From Mitsuaria sp. GD03876 (GTDB lineage Bacteria > Pseudomonadota > Gammaproteobacteria > Burkholderiales > Burkholderiaceae_C): a DNA stretch of 64,000 nt. Shown piece by piece: positions 36,011 to 44,660 of this stretch. The notes under the pieces are model-generated. The model ran no database searches, was not told where the DNA came from, and saw only the letters and a list, made by a program, of their open reading frames with translations. The translations under genes were made by a program, and so were the position numbers. Position 1 is the stretch's first letter. Each line of letters begins with the position of its first letter. The stretch spans positions 213,739-277,738 of the forward strand of contig NZ_JAOCCU010000002.1 of assembly GCF_029840635.1 (NCBI RefSeq). The letters run 5' to 3'.

Positions 36011-37637
36011 GATGGGCGCCCTCGCTGCTCATCGCGGCCACGCTGGCGGGCGTCTGCCTGCTGACCTCGGTCGGCGCGGGCGCCTCGTCCTGCGCGGTCG
36101 TCGTCGCGGATTCCCATCCGCCGCCCAGCGCCAGGAAGAGCTGCACCTGCTCGTCGATCAAGGCGGCATCGGACGCGGCGAGCGCCGCGTCGCTGGTGGC
36201 CAGCGCGCGCTCGGCATCGAGCGCGTCCAGGTAACCGACCTTGCCGCCCTGGTAGAGCCGCCGCGCCTGGCCGGCCACGACCGCCGCCTCGTCGCGCGAG
36301 GCCGCCAGCGCCGCGCGCCGGTCCAGCTCGCGGGCGTACTGGTTGAGCGCGGTCTCGGTCTCGCGCAGCGCGTTCAGCACCACGCCGTCGAAGCGCGCCG
36401 CCGCCTGCCGCGTGCCGGCCTCGGCCTGCGCGATGCGCGCATCGGCGACGCCGTTGTTGGGCAAGGTCCACGAGATCAGCGGCCCCAGGCTCCAGCTCAG
36501 CGTGTCGCTCTTGCCGAAGCCGGCCAGGGTGCCCGCCGAACCGGCCGACAGCCCCAGCGTGATCTTCGGGTACCGGTCCGCGATGGCGACGCCGATCCGC
36601 GCCGTCGCCGCGTGCAGCTCGCGTTCGGCCTGGCGGATGTCGGGCCGGCGGCGCAGCAGCGCGGCGCCGTCGCCGACCGGGATCGTGCCCGCGACGCGTG
36701 GCGCGACGTGGCAGTCGGCCAGCGCGCGCGGGAAGTCCTCCGGCAACTCGCCGGTCAGCGTCGCCAGCCGGTACAGCGCCGACTGGCGTTGCGCCAGCAG
36801 CGGCGGCAGCGCCGCCTTCAGTTGCTGGAGTTGGCTGCGCCCGCGCGCGGCGTCGATCTCGCCGACGCGGCCGGCGCGCTGCAGCTGCTCGGTGACCTCC
36901 AGCGCCTCGCGCTGCAGCTCGACCGAGTGCGTCGCCGACGCGAGCCGCTGCCCCGTCGCGCAGGCTTCCGCGTAGGCGCGCGCGGTGCCGGCCGCGACAT
37001 TCACCTTGACCAGGTCCAGCGCGGCCGCGGCGGCCTCGGTGCTGGCCTGCGAGGACTCGACCGCGCGCCGGATCTGGCCGAACAGGTCCAGCTGGTACGA
37101 CAGGCCGACGCCCGCGCTGTAGCGGTAGGTGTCGGGCGGGACGTAGTCCTTCTTCAGCATCGACAGGCCGGACGGATGGCCGAAGCTCGGGCCGCCGTTG
37201 ACGCTGACCGTCGGCTTCTCGCCGCCTCGCACTTCGGACTCCAGGGCCTGGACGCGCTCGAGATTCGCGGCCGCCTGGCGCAGGTCGGTGTTGCGCGCGA
37301 GCGCGCGTTCGATCAGCTCGTCGAGGGCCGGGTCCTGGAACAGCCGCCACCAGTGCGGCGGCAAGGGCGCGCTGTCGAACGGCGCGGGCGCCGGCGCGGA
37401 CGCGGTGGTCGACGACCCGTTTGCTGTATCCGCCGCAGGTCCTGCTCCGGCCCCCGCCGCGCCGCCTCCGACCGCCGCCGCGGCGCGTTGCTGTTCAAGG
37501 AAGGGCTCGGCCGCGCGCGGCTTCATCACGACGGCGTCCGCCGGCACCTGGTAGTCCGGCCCCTTGGGCGCCGTCGAGCAGGCCGCGAGCGCCGCCGCGG
37601 CGATCAATGCCAGTGCGTGCTTGATGGCGGTGCTCAT
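35925..37637 (-). CDS. Efflux outer-membrane lipoprotein channel (NodT/OprM family)
   Basis: A 570-residue TolC-like channel protein. The lipobox LAAC is at about residue 19 and the N-terminus reads STAPKGPDYQVP, as in the family. Two tandem OEP repeats contain WWRLFQDPALDELIERAL and IRQAERELHAATARIGVAIADRYPKI. The C-terminal about 60 residues after GGGWE are a low-complexity tail with 5-residue repeats, longer than usual. The start overlaps the HlyD stop by ATGA, so the two are translationally coupled. It forms the outer-membrane exit of the efflux system. Confidence 0.92.
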   Translation of the reverse strand: MSTAIKHALALIAAAALAACSTAPKGPDYQVPADAVVMKPRAAEPFLEQQRAAAAVGGGAAGAGAGPAADTANGSSTTASAPAPAPFDSAPLPPHWWRLFQDPALDELIERALARNTDLRQAAANLERVQALESEVRGGEKPTVSVNGGPSFGHPSGLSMLKKDYVPPDTYRYSAGVGLSYQLDLFGQIRRAVESSQASTEAAAAALDLVKVNVAAGTARAYAEACATGQRLASATHSVELQREALEVTEQLQRAGRVGEIDAARGRSQLQQLKAALPPLLAQRQSALYRLATLTGELPEDFPRALADCHVAPRVAGTIPVGDGAALLRRRPDIRQAERELHAATARIGVAIADRYPKITLGLSAGSAGTLAGFGKSDTLSWSLGPLISWTLPNNGVADARIAQAEAGTRQAAARFDGVVLNALRETETALNQYARELDRRAALAASRDEAAVVAGQARRLYQGGKVGYLDALDAERALATSDAALAASDAALIDEQVQLFLALGGGWESATTTAQDEAPAPTEVSRQTPASVAAMSSEGAHPGTRSAGTGSSGTRNLRAERSGTASSRL

Positions 37638-38662
37638 GACGTCGCTCCCGGCAGGCGGGCCGCCGTCGTCGCGGTCTTCGAGGCGGGCGCGGATCCGGCG
37701 GTCGACCCGGCCGGGGATCCGCCTTGCGACGCCGTCTTCGACCCGTCCTTAGATCCGTCCTTCGTTCCGTCCTTCGTTCCGGAGCTCGAAGCGGACAGCA
37801 CCTGGACGGTGACCGTCTGTCCGGCGACGAGCCGCTCGCCGGCGGGCAGCGGATCGAGCTTGACCCGCACCGGCACGCGCTGGGGCAGCCGCACCCAGTT
37901 GAAGGTCGGGTTGACGCTGGGCAGCAGGTTGGCGCTGGTGCTGCGGTCGCGGTCGGCGATGCCGGCGGACAGACTCTCGACGCGTCCGGTCAGGGCGCGG
38001 CTCGCGCCCATCGGCCGCACCTCGACGGCGTCGCCGACGTGGATGCGCGGCAGCTTGGTCTCCTCGAAGTAGCCCTCGACGTAGAGCGACTCCGCGTCGA
38101 CCAGCGCCAGCACCGGATGGCCGGCGCTCGCGTAGGCGCCCTGGCGCAGGTCGAAGTTGGTGATCGTGCCGGAGGAGGGCGCGCGGATCTCGGCGCGCGC
38201 CAGGTTGAGCCGGGCGGCATCGACGGCGACCTCGGCCTGCGCGACCGCGGCGCGCGCCTGGTCGGCGCGGCTGCGGGTCTGCTCGCGCGACTCCTGCGAG
38301 ACCAGCGTGCCCAGGCCGCTGTTGCGCTCGGCCTCGCGCAGCGACTGCGCCAACGCGACCTTCTGCGCGGCGAGCTGCGCCTGCGCCTGGCGCAGCGCGA
38401 GCTCGAAACGCGCGCGGTCGACCTCGAACAGCAGCGCGCCGGCGGCCACGCGCTGGTTGTCCTGCACCGGCACCGCGGTGACCAGGCCGGAGACGTCCGG
38501 TGCGATCTGCACGACGTTGGCGCGCACGCGGCCGTCGCGGGTCCAGGGCTGCAGCTCGTAGCGGTCCCACAGCTGGCGGGCCGCCCACAGCGCGCCGCCG
38601 ACCGCGGCCAGCGTGACCAGCATCGAGACGGCGCGGCGAAGGGGGAAGGAGGAAAGCTTCAT
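37634..38662 (-). CDS. HlyD/EmrA-type membrane fusion protein (AaeA-like)
   Basis: A 342-residue periplasmic adaptor. One N-terminal membrane helix (AVSMLVTLAAVGGALWAA) is followed by the family-typical LQPWTRDGRVRANVVQIAPDVSG, a coiled-coil hairpin (about 85-150, Ala/Gln/Arg-rich) and the lipoyl/beta-barrel half (IRAPSSGTITNFDLRQGAYASAG, LYVEGYFEETKLPRI). The last about 55 residues are a Gly/Ser/Lys tail with GTKDGTKDGSKDGSK encoded by tandem 12-bp repeats at 37740-37781. It links the FUSC pump to the outer-membrane channel. Confidence 0.93.
   Translation of the reverse strand: MKLSSFPLRRAVSMLVTLAAVGGALWAARQLWDRYELQPWTRDGRVRANVVQIAPDVSGLVTAVPVQDNQRVAAGALLFEVDRARFELALRQAQAQLAAQKVALAQSLREAERNSGLGTLVSQESREQTRSRADQARAAVAQAEVAVDAARLNLARAEIRAPSSGTITNFDLRQGAYASAGHPVLALVDAESLYVEGYFEETKLPRIHVGDAVEVRPMGASRALTGRVESLSAGIADRDRSTSANLLPSVNPTFNWVRLPQRVPVRVKLDPLPAGERLVAGQTVTVQVLSASSSGTKDGTKDGSKDGSKTASQGGSPAGSTAGSAPASKTATTAARLPGATS
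37740..37781. repeat. 12-bp tandem repeat in the HlyD C-terminal tail
   Basis: About 3.5 copies of a 12-bp unit based on GTTCCGTCCTTC (plus-strand reading), encoding a 4-residue G-[TS]-K-D repeat. Likely length-variable between strains. Confidence 0.8.
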
Positions 38663-38693
38663 GTCGTCGGGTCCGGAAGTCCGGAGTCGTTCA

Positions 38694-38741
38694 ATCGGTG
38701 GATCGGTCGCTCGATGGATCGGTGGATCGGTGGATCGATGC
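38694..38741. repeat. 8-bp ATCGGTGG repeat region
   Basis: Several copies of ATCGGTGG and close variants in the gap between the DUF1656 gene and the HlyD gene. No ORF spans it. Confidence 0.65.
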
Positions 38742-38788
38742 GTCGGAGGCGCGTTGGATCGGAAGGTGGCGGTGGCGCGCGAGCGCCG

Positions 38789-39007
38789 TCACCCGGGGCC
38801 GTGCAGCACGCGCAGCGATACGCCGCTCAGAACCCACAGCAGCAGCAGGTAGGTCGCGACGTCGAACAGCGCCGGATGCCAGATCCAGCGGTAGGCGCCG
38901 ACCCAGGCCAGCAGCCGCCGCACGACGGACAGGGCCAGCAACGCCAGCAGCGCCAGCGGCATCAGCCAGGGCAGGTAGAGCCCGAAGAAATCCACTGCGC
39001 CGGTCAT
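38789..39007 (-). CDS. DUF1656 small membrane protein (AaeX-like)
   Basis: A 72-residue protein with two membrane helices (YLPWLMPLALLALLALSVV and ATYLLLLWVLSGVSLRVL) and the family RWIWHPALFDVA loop. DUF1656 (AaeX) proteins are encoded in p-hydroxybenzoic acid efflux operons between the pump and adaptor genes; their role is unknown. The start overlaps the FUSC stop by ATGA. Confidence 0.9.
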   Translation of the reverse strand: MTGAVDFFGLYLPWLMPLALLALLALSVVRRLLAWVGAYRWIWHPALFDVATYLLLLWVLSGVSLRVLHGPG

Positions 39008-41265
39008 GTCCGGGTCTCCTGGTCAGTCTGGTGGGTAGCGTTGATCTCATCGGCCGCGAGCGGCGCTTCGGCCTCGGCGACGACGGGCACGGGCAGCGTC
39101 GCCACCGGCGCGTCGGGGAACAGGTTGCGCCGCAGGCCCATCAGCGCGCCGGCGGCCGGACGGGCTTCGGCGGGCAGCGGGCGCGAGGCCGGGTAGGCCT
39201 CGACGAGGCCCGCCAGCGCCGCATCCACGCGCGTCAGCAGCGCGGCCGGCGGTGCCGCCAGCGCCTCGGCCTGGCCGGCGACCCGCGCCCGCAGCCAATC
39301 GCCCAGCGCCGCCAGCAGCGACGGCAACGGTCTTTCCGCCTCGGCGTGGAGTCGCCCGCGCACGCCCTGCAGCGCGACCAGATCGGCGCCCAGGCGCAGG
39401 TCGCGCAGCGCGTCGTCGGTGGGCACGCCCGGCACCGAGCCGCCGGACTGCGCGACACGCGGCGCCAGCAGCGAGATGCGGTCCAGCATGCGCAGCAGGT
39501 AGGCCTGCCCGCGCCCGGCCGAGCGCGGCAGCCGGGCCAGGTCGTCGAGCTCGCGCCAGGTCGCGCGCTGGATGCGGCGGGCGCTCCAATCCGCGCCGAC
39601 CGAGCGCATCAGCCGCGTCACGCGCGCCGCGACGAAGATCCCCACCAACTGGCCCGACATCGAGTTCAGGAAGCTCGTCAGGTCCGCCTGCGCGGTGTCG
39701 TGCATGACCAGCGTGCCCATGACGCCGAACAGGAAGGGCAGCGCCGCCCCCACCGTCGACGGCCGGCCGACGAAGGCGCCGACGACGAGGAACAAGGGCG
39801 CGCAGATCGCCATCAGCGTCCACATGTCCTGCACCAGCGGCAGCAGCACCAGCACGTACAGCGCGCCGAAGGGCATGGACCAGATCGTCCAGGTGAGGAA
39901 GCCGTTGATGGCCGGCACCGGGTCGTCCATCGCCGCGAAGAAGCAGCAGAAGATCGCCGCCATCATCGCGGCCGCCGATCCGACCGGCCAGCCGGTGAGG
40001 ATCCAGAACGCGCAGCAGACGAGGATGGCAATCAGCGCCGCCGCGCCGGACCACAGCGCCATCCCCAGGTCCAGGTGCAGCTTCGGCCCGCCGGTCGCCG
40101 GGGCCGGGCGCATCTGCATCGGCGCGCCCGACAGGCCGCGGTCGATGTCCGCGCGCAGTTGCACGCCGTGCAGCCAGCCGTCGAGCAGCTCGCCCAGCCG
40201 CTCCGCCAGCGCCACGCGCAGCAGCCGCGCCCAGGGATCGCCGGCCAGTTGCTCGCGGGACGCTTCGCCGGTCAGCGCCGCGAGTGCCGCGCGCAACTCG
40301 GGCAACTGCGCCTCGGCCTGCGCCGGCGGCAGCGCCAGCCACGGCCCGAGCCGGTCCAGCAGCGCCCGCACGTCGGCGGGCAGCCCGCCGTGGGCCTCCA
40401 ACGCCCGCAGCCGGTCCTCGACGCTCGCCAGCAGCGGCGTCAGCGCCGCGACGCGGTCCTGCATCGCATGGACGGCGTCGGCGGTCCAGCGCAGGTGGCT
40501 GGTGTCGAACGGGATGTGGGTCGACAGCAATCGCAGCTGCGTGATGTCGCCCGCGACACGGCGGCGGTCCGCGCCGCCGTCGCGCCGCGCGGCGATGTCG
40601 CTCAGCCAGGCGCGGGTGTCGCCCAGCGTGCGGTCGAGCAGCCCCAGCACCGAGCCCGCCAGGCTGTTGGGCAACACCAGGCTGTGCACCAGCGTGGCCG
40701 ACAGCACGCCCAGGCCGATTTCCTCGAGACGGGCGACCGCCGTGTCGAAGATCGTCAGCGGCGTGTCCACCGCCGGGAAACCGATCAGCGCCGCCGTGTA
40801 GCCGGCCAGCATGAAGGCATAGGCGCGCGGCGTGCGGTCGCGCAGCGACAGCGTCAGGCAGCCCGCCACCCACAGCGCCAGCGCCAAGCTCAGCAGCTCC
40901 GGCGCGTTGGCGAAGCGCGGGACCATCAGCACCGCCGCCGTGCCGCCGACCAAGGTGCCGATGAAGCGGAACAGGCCCTTGGAGCGCACCGCGCCCGCCA
41001 TCGGGTGCGCGACGATGTAGGCCGTCATCAGCGCCCAGAACGGCCGCGGCTGGCCGGCCCAGCTCGCCAGGAACACCGCCAGCATCGCGGCGGCGAAGGC
41101 CTTGAACGAGAAGATCCATTCCGCGCGGGTGAAGCCGGGCCGCAGGAGGGCCGGCACCCGGACCCAGGAGGACAGGGCGGGAAGCGCGGGCAGGGCGAGC
41201 CGCAGGGGCCGGACCGGTCCGGCGCTCCGGCGCGACGAGGCGAAGGGGAGGGCGGGGAACTTCAT
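39004..41265 (-). CDS. FUSC-family aromatic acid efflux transporter (AaeB-like)
   Basis: A 753-residue inner-membrane protein of the FUSC/AaeB family. It has two clusters of about 5-6 membrane helices (first after FTRAEWIFSFKAFAAAMLAVFLASW, including FWALMTAYIVAHPMAGAVRSKGLFRFIGT; second from about residue 350) separated and followed by large cytoplasmic helical regions. Family members export p-hydroxybenzoate and related aromatic acids. The ATG at 41265 is chosen because the longer open frame adds an Arg/Ser-rich non-membrane lead. It is the first structural gene of the efflux operon, 25 nt after the MarR regulator gene. Confidence 0.9.
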   Translation of the reverse strand: MKFPALPFASSRRSAGPVRPLRLALPALPALSSWVRVPALLRPGFTRAEWIFSFKAFAAAMLAVFLASWAGQPRPFWALMTAYIVAHPMAGAVRSKGLFRFIGTLVGGTAAVLMVPRFANAPELLSLALALWVAGCLTLSLRDRTPRAYAFMLAGYTAALIGFPAVDTPLTIFDTAVARLEEIGLGVLSATLVHSLVLPNSLAGSVLGLLDRTLGDTRAWLSDIAARRDGGADRRRVAGDITQLRLLSTHIPFDTSHLRWTADAVHAMQDRVAALTPLLASVEDRLRALEAHGGLPADVRALLDRLGPWLALPPAQAEAQLPELRAALAALTGEASREQLAGDPWARLLRVALAERLGELLDGWLHGVQLRADIDRGLSGAPMQMRPAPATGGPKLHLDLGMALWSGAAALIAILVCCAFWILTGWPVGSAAAMMAAIFCCFFAAMDDPVPAINGFLTWTIWSMPFGALYVLVLLPLVQDMWTLMAICAPLFLVVGAFVGRPSTVGAALPFLFGVMGTLVMHDTAQADLTSFLNSMSGQLVGIFVAARVTRLMRSVGADWSARRIQRATWRELDDLARLPRSAGRGQAYLLRMLDRISLLAPRVAQSGGSVPGVPTDDALRDLRLGADLVALQGVRGRLHAEAERPLPSLLAALGDWLRARVAGQAEALAAPPAALLTRVDAALAGLVEAYPASRPLPAEARPAAGALMGLRRNLFPDAPVATLPVPVVAEAEAPLAADEINATHQTDQETRT

Positions 41266-41290
41266 GGCCGGGGGACGACGGGCGGCCGCT

Positions 41291-41806
41291 TCACTTGCGC
41301 CGCGGCGGCACGATCGGCTGGGGCGCGCCGACGCGCTCGGCCAGCGTGGCGAAGACGCGCAGCGCGGCCTCGATGTCCGCGTCCGGGATGTCCTGGTAGA
41401 GCTCGTTGCGCAGGTCACGCAACGTGACCTCGAGCTGCTCGCTGGCCTGCGCGCCCAGCGCCGTCAGGTGCAGCGTCTTGGCGCGGCGGTCGTCGGGGTC
41501 CTCCAGGCGCTCGATGAAGCCGCCCGAGATCAGCTGGTCCAGCGACCGCGTCAGCGACGGCCCCTCGATGCCCAGCAGCGTCGCCAGCTCGCCCTGGCGC
41601 AGGCCGTCGCCCTGGCGGCCGATCATCACCAGCGGCCAGGCCAGCGCCTGCGACAGGCCCACGTGTGCGATCGCCAGGTTGGCGCGGGCGCGGTACGCCC
41701 GTTCCAGCACCGGCAGCGTCACGCCCAGCGTCATCAGGGCGGTCTCGCGCGCGGTGCGCGTCAGCGTGCGGAGGGGCTTGGCCGTCGAGGAGTTCATGCC
41801 GGCCAT
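41291..41806 (-). CDS. MarR family transcriptional regulator
   Basis: A 171-residue winged-helix repressor. The HTH and wing read LRQGELATLLGIEGPSLTRSLDQLISGGFIERLEDPDDRRAKTLHLTALG (about residues 70-120), the classic MarR pattern with the Asp-Arg-Arg wing tip. It is the first gene of the FUSC-DUF1656-HlyD-NodT operon and likely represses it until an aromatic acid binds. Starts at 41806 and 41797 are both possible; neither has a clear Shine-Dalgarno because a palindromic operator lies immediately upstream. Confidence 0.93.
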   Translation of the reverse strand: MAGMNSSTAKPLRTLTRTARETALMTLGVTLPVLERAYRARANLAIAHVGLSQALAWPLVMIGRQGDGLRQGELATLLGIEGPSLTRSLDQLISGGFIERLEDPDDRRAKTLHLTALGAQASEQLEVTLRDLRNELYQDIPDADIEAALRVFATLAERVGAPQPIVPPRRK

Positions 41807-41812
41807 TCTAAA

Positions 41813-41830
41813 TAGGTAGCTTGCTATCTA
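41813..41830. promoter_or_regulatory. Probable MarR operator
   Basis: TAGGTAGCTTGCTATCTA is an 18-bp near-perfect palindrome (one mismatch between 8-bp arms, centre TT). It is 7-16 nt before the marR start, in an AT-rich island, which is the expected autoregulatory position. Confidence 0.75.
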
Positions 41831-41875
41831 ATTCGGTAGGGTTATTCGGCGCGATGCATCGGGGGTCCACAAAGG

Positions 41876-41910
41876 AAAACGGCCGGTCTGTCGACCGGCC
41901 GTTGTGTTTT
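41876..41910. terminator. Bidirectional-looking terminator before the MHS gene
   Basis: A 10-bp stem ACGGCCGGTC-tgtc-GACCGGCCGT is flanked by A-rich sequence on the left and TGTTTT on the right. For leftward transcripts of the MHS gene the A-rich flank becomes a T-rich tail. Confidence 0.8.
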
Positions 41911-41957
41911 CGCGTCGCGGGCTGTCAAGCCCTGTCGCGGGTTCCCGCGTCAGCGGA

Positions 41958-43316
41958 TCAGTCCTTGTCTTTCATCTGGAGCATGCGATTCGTCCGCAAG
42001 GCCACCAGCGTGCAGACCGAGCCCGAGATCAGGTAGGCGGTGACCGCCCACAGCCCGTAGTGCGCCGACAGCCCCAGCGCCACCAGCGGGGCGAAGGCCG
42101 CGCCGATGATCCAGGCCAGGTCCGAGGTCAGCGCCGCGCCGGTGTAGCGGAAGTGGGGCAGGAAGTTGGAGGTCACCGCGCCCGAGGACTGGCCGTAGGA
42201 CAGCCCCAGCAGCACGAAACCGACCAGGATGAAGATGTTCTGCCCCATGGACCCGCTGTCCAGCAGGATCGGCGTGAACAGGCTGAAGATGCCGATCGTC
42301 GTGGCCAGCGTGCCCAGCGTGCTGCGCCGCCCGATGCGGTCGGCCACCATGCCCGACAGCGGCATCGCCGCCGCCGCCAGCAGCGCCCCGATGACCTGCA
42401 CCGTCAGGAACTGCGTGACGTTCTGGTCCCCGTACAGCATCACCCACGACAGAGGGAACACCGTGACGATGTGGAAGAGGGCATAACTCGCCAGCGCCGC
42501 GAACGCGCCGATGAAGACGTTGGAACCCTGCTGCGAGAACAGCTCCGAGGTGTCGCACGGATCGAGCTCATGCGCCTCGAGGTTCTTCTCGTACTCGTGC
42601 GTCACCACCAGGCGCAGCCGCGCGAACAGCGCCACGACGTTGATCGCGAACGCGGCGAAGAACGGATAACGCCAGCCCCAGCTCAGGAAGTCGATCGTGG
42701 CCAGGCTGCTCCACAGGTAGGCGTACACCGCCGCGGCGATCAGGAAGCCGATCGGCGCCCCGAGCTGCCCCAGCATCGCGTACCAGCCGCGCCGGCCTTC
42801 CGGCGCGTTCAGCGCCAGCAGCGACGGCAGCCCGTCCCACGACCCGCCCAGCGCCAGGCCTTGCCCGATGCGGCAGGCGGCCAGCAGGGCGATGGCCGCA
42901 CCGCCCCAGGTGTTGAATCCAGGCAACACCGCGATCGTGCAGGTCGAGATCCCCAGCAGGAACAACGCCACCGTCAGCTTCACGCTGCGCCCGAAACGGC
43001 GCTGGATCTCCATGCCGACCAGCGTCCCGATCGGCCGCACCACGAAGGCCAGCGCCAGCAGCGCGAAGGCGTACAGCGTGCCCTCCAGCCGGTCCAGGTG
43101 GGGGAAGAAGATCGACGGGAACACCAGCACCGAGGCGATGCCGTAGACGAAGAAGTCGAAGTACTCCGAGGCCCGCCCGATCACCACGCCGACGGCGATG
43201 TCGCCCGGGGCGATCGCGTCCTGTTCCTCCTGCGTCGCCACCCCGCTGCCTCGCGGCAGCGGCTGGCCCACGGTGCTGAGGTGTTGCCCGGCTGTCGAAA
43301 GGGTGCTGCTGTTCAT
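41958..43316 (-). CDS. MHS-family (metabolite:H+ symporter) MFS transporter
   Basis: A 452-residue transporter with about 12 membrane helices. It carries the MHS signature ASEYFDFFVYGIASVLVFPSIFFP at helix 1 and RPIGTLVGMEIQRRFGRSVKL (motif A-like loop). ShiA, KgtP and ProP belong to this family and import shikimate, 2-oxoglutarate or osmolytes. The substrate is not predictable from sequence. It may supply an aromatic or carboxylic acid, given the adjacent aromatic acid efflux operon, but it is separated from it by a terminator. Confidence 0.9.
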   Translation of the reverse strand: MNSSTLSTAGQHLSTVGQPLPRGSGVATQEEQDAIAPGDIAVGVVIGRASEYFDFFVYGIASVLVFPSIFFPHLDRLEGTLYAFALLALAFVVRPIGTLVGMEIQRRFGRSVKLTVALFLLGISTCTIAVLPGFNTWGGAAIALLAACRIGQGLALGGSWDGLPSLLALNAPEGRRGWYAMLGQLGAPIGFLIAAAVYAYLWSSLATIDFLSWGWRYPFFAAFAINVVALFARLRLVVTHEYEKNLEAHELDPCDTSELFSQQGSNVFIGAFAALASYALFHIVTVFPLSWVMLYGDQNVTQFLTVQVIGALLAAAAMPLSGMVADRIGRRSTLGTLATTIGIFSLFTPILLDSGSMGQNIFILVGFVLLGLSYGQSSGAVTSNFLPHFRYTGAALTSDLAWIIGAAFAPLVALGLSAHYGLWAVTAYLISGSVCTLVALRTNRMLQMKDKD

Positions 43317-43519
43317 ACGTCTCCTACCTGGGACAAAATGTCCAATAGTTGGTTTGAGTCAATCGGGCAAAATCTGCGCCCGGCGTGCAACGGTCGACAA
43401 GTGTCGTTTTCCCCTTTATCGCTTTCCCTCCGGAGGAAACCCCCAGGTTTCGGACGACGGGATCCCGATGCGTGAAGGGGGCTCCGCGTGAACTACGCCT
43501 GCTGGTCTGCTGAAGTCCC

Positions 43520-44593
43520 ATGTACCTCAAAGCATCTCTGAAAACAAGTCTCGCCCGCCTCTCCCGTCTCGGGTTGCTGGCATTGGCGCTGCCCCTGTCC
43601 GCCTGCAACATGGTCGTGATGAAGCCCTCGGGCGACATCGCCAACCAGCAGGCGCAACTGATCGTCGCCTCGACGCTGCTGATGTTGCTGATCATCGTCC
43701 CGGTGATCATCCTGACGCTGGTCTTCGCGTTCCGCTACCGCGCGTCCAACACCCAGGCGACCTATTCGCCGGAGTGGGACCACTCGACCCGCCTGGAACT
43801 GATCATCTGGGGCGCGCCCCTGCTGATCATCATCGCGCTGGGCGCGATGACCTGGATCTCGACCCACAAGCTCGACCCGTTCCGCCCGCTGGAGCGCCTG
43901 GACGCCCAGCGCGCGATCCCCGCCGGCGTGGAGCCGCTGACCGTCGAGGTCGTGGCGCTGGACTGGAAGTGGCTGTTCATCTACCCCGAGCAGGGCATCG
44001 CCACCGTCAACGAGCTGGCCGCGCCGGTGGATCGCCCGATCCACTTCAAGATCAGCTCGTCCACCGTGATGAACGCGTTCTACGTGCCCGCCATGGCCGG
44101 CATGATCTACGCGATGCCCGGCATGCAGAGCCAGCTGCACGCGGTCATCAACAAGCCCGGCGTGTATGACGGCTTCTCCGCCAACTTCAGCGGCGACGGC
44201 TTCTCGCACATGCGCTTCAAGTTCCACGGCCTGTCCAACGACGAGTTCGCCGCCTGGGTCGAGCGCAACAAGGCCGACGGCGTCGCGCTGACCAAGGACC
44301 TGTACCTCGACCTGGAGAAGCCCTCGGAGCGCCAGCCGGTGCGCCGCTTCGCCAGCGTCGCCCCCGGACTGTTCGACGCGGTCGTGAACCGCTGCGTCGA
44401 CGGCTCCAAGATGTGCATGGGCCAGATGATGGCGATCGACGCCGCCGGCGGCGGCGGCAAGGGGTCCATCGACGGCCTGGCCAGCAAGGCCTGGAGCAAC
44501 GAACAGCGGCGCATCTTCGTCGCCTCGCTGTGCACGCCCGACAACGCGGGCCAGTACGCCTCCCAGTGGCAGGCCTCGGCCACCCGTAACTGA
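43520..44593 (+). CDS. cyoA: Cytochrome bo ubiquinol oxidase subunit II
   Basis: A 357-residue lipoprotein subunit of the proton-pumping quinol oxidase. The lipobox LSAC places the lipid-bearing Cys at residue 29. Two membrane helices (about 45-70 and 92-112) precede a periplasmic cupredoxin domain (VEVVALDWKWLFIYPEQGIATVNELA). CuA ligands are absent, as expected for a quinol oxidase. First gene of a cyoABCD operon. Confidence 0.95.
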   Translation: MYLKASLKTSLARLSRLGLLALALPLSACNMVVMKPSGDIANQQAQLIVASTLLMLLIIVPVIILTLVFAFRYRASNTQATYSPEWDHSTRLELIIWGAPLLIIIALGAMTWISTHKLDPFRPLERLDAQRAIPAGVEPLTVEVVALDWKWLFIYPEQGIATVNELAAPVDRPIHFKISSSTVMNAFYVPAMAGMIYAMPGMQSQLHAVINKPGVYDGFSANFSGDGFSHMRFKFHGLSNDEFAAWVERNKADGVALTKDLYLDLEKPSERQPVRRFASVAPGLFDAVVNRCVDGSKMCMGQMMAIDAAGGGGKGSIDGLASKAWSNEQRRIFVASLCTPDNAGQYASQWQASATRN

Positions 44594-44660
44594 CCCGCAG
44601 GACCCGGCGTCGCGCTGACCCCCAGACGCGCCGGGCCCGCAAGCACTCTCGAGATCCAAG

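Noticed and set aside
43330..43519. FNR-type site upstream of cyoA
   Set aside because: TTTGAGTCAATC looks similar but lacks the TTGAT-N4-ATCAA geometry.
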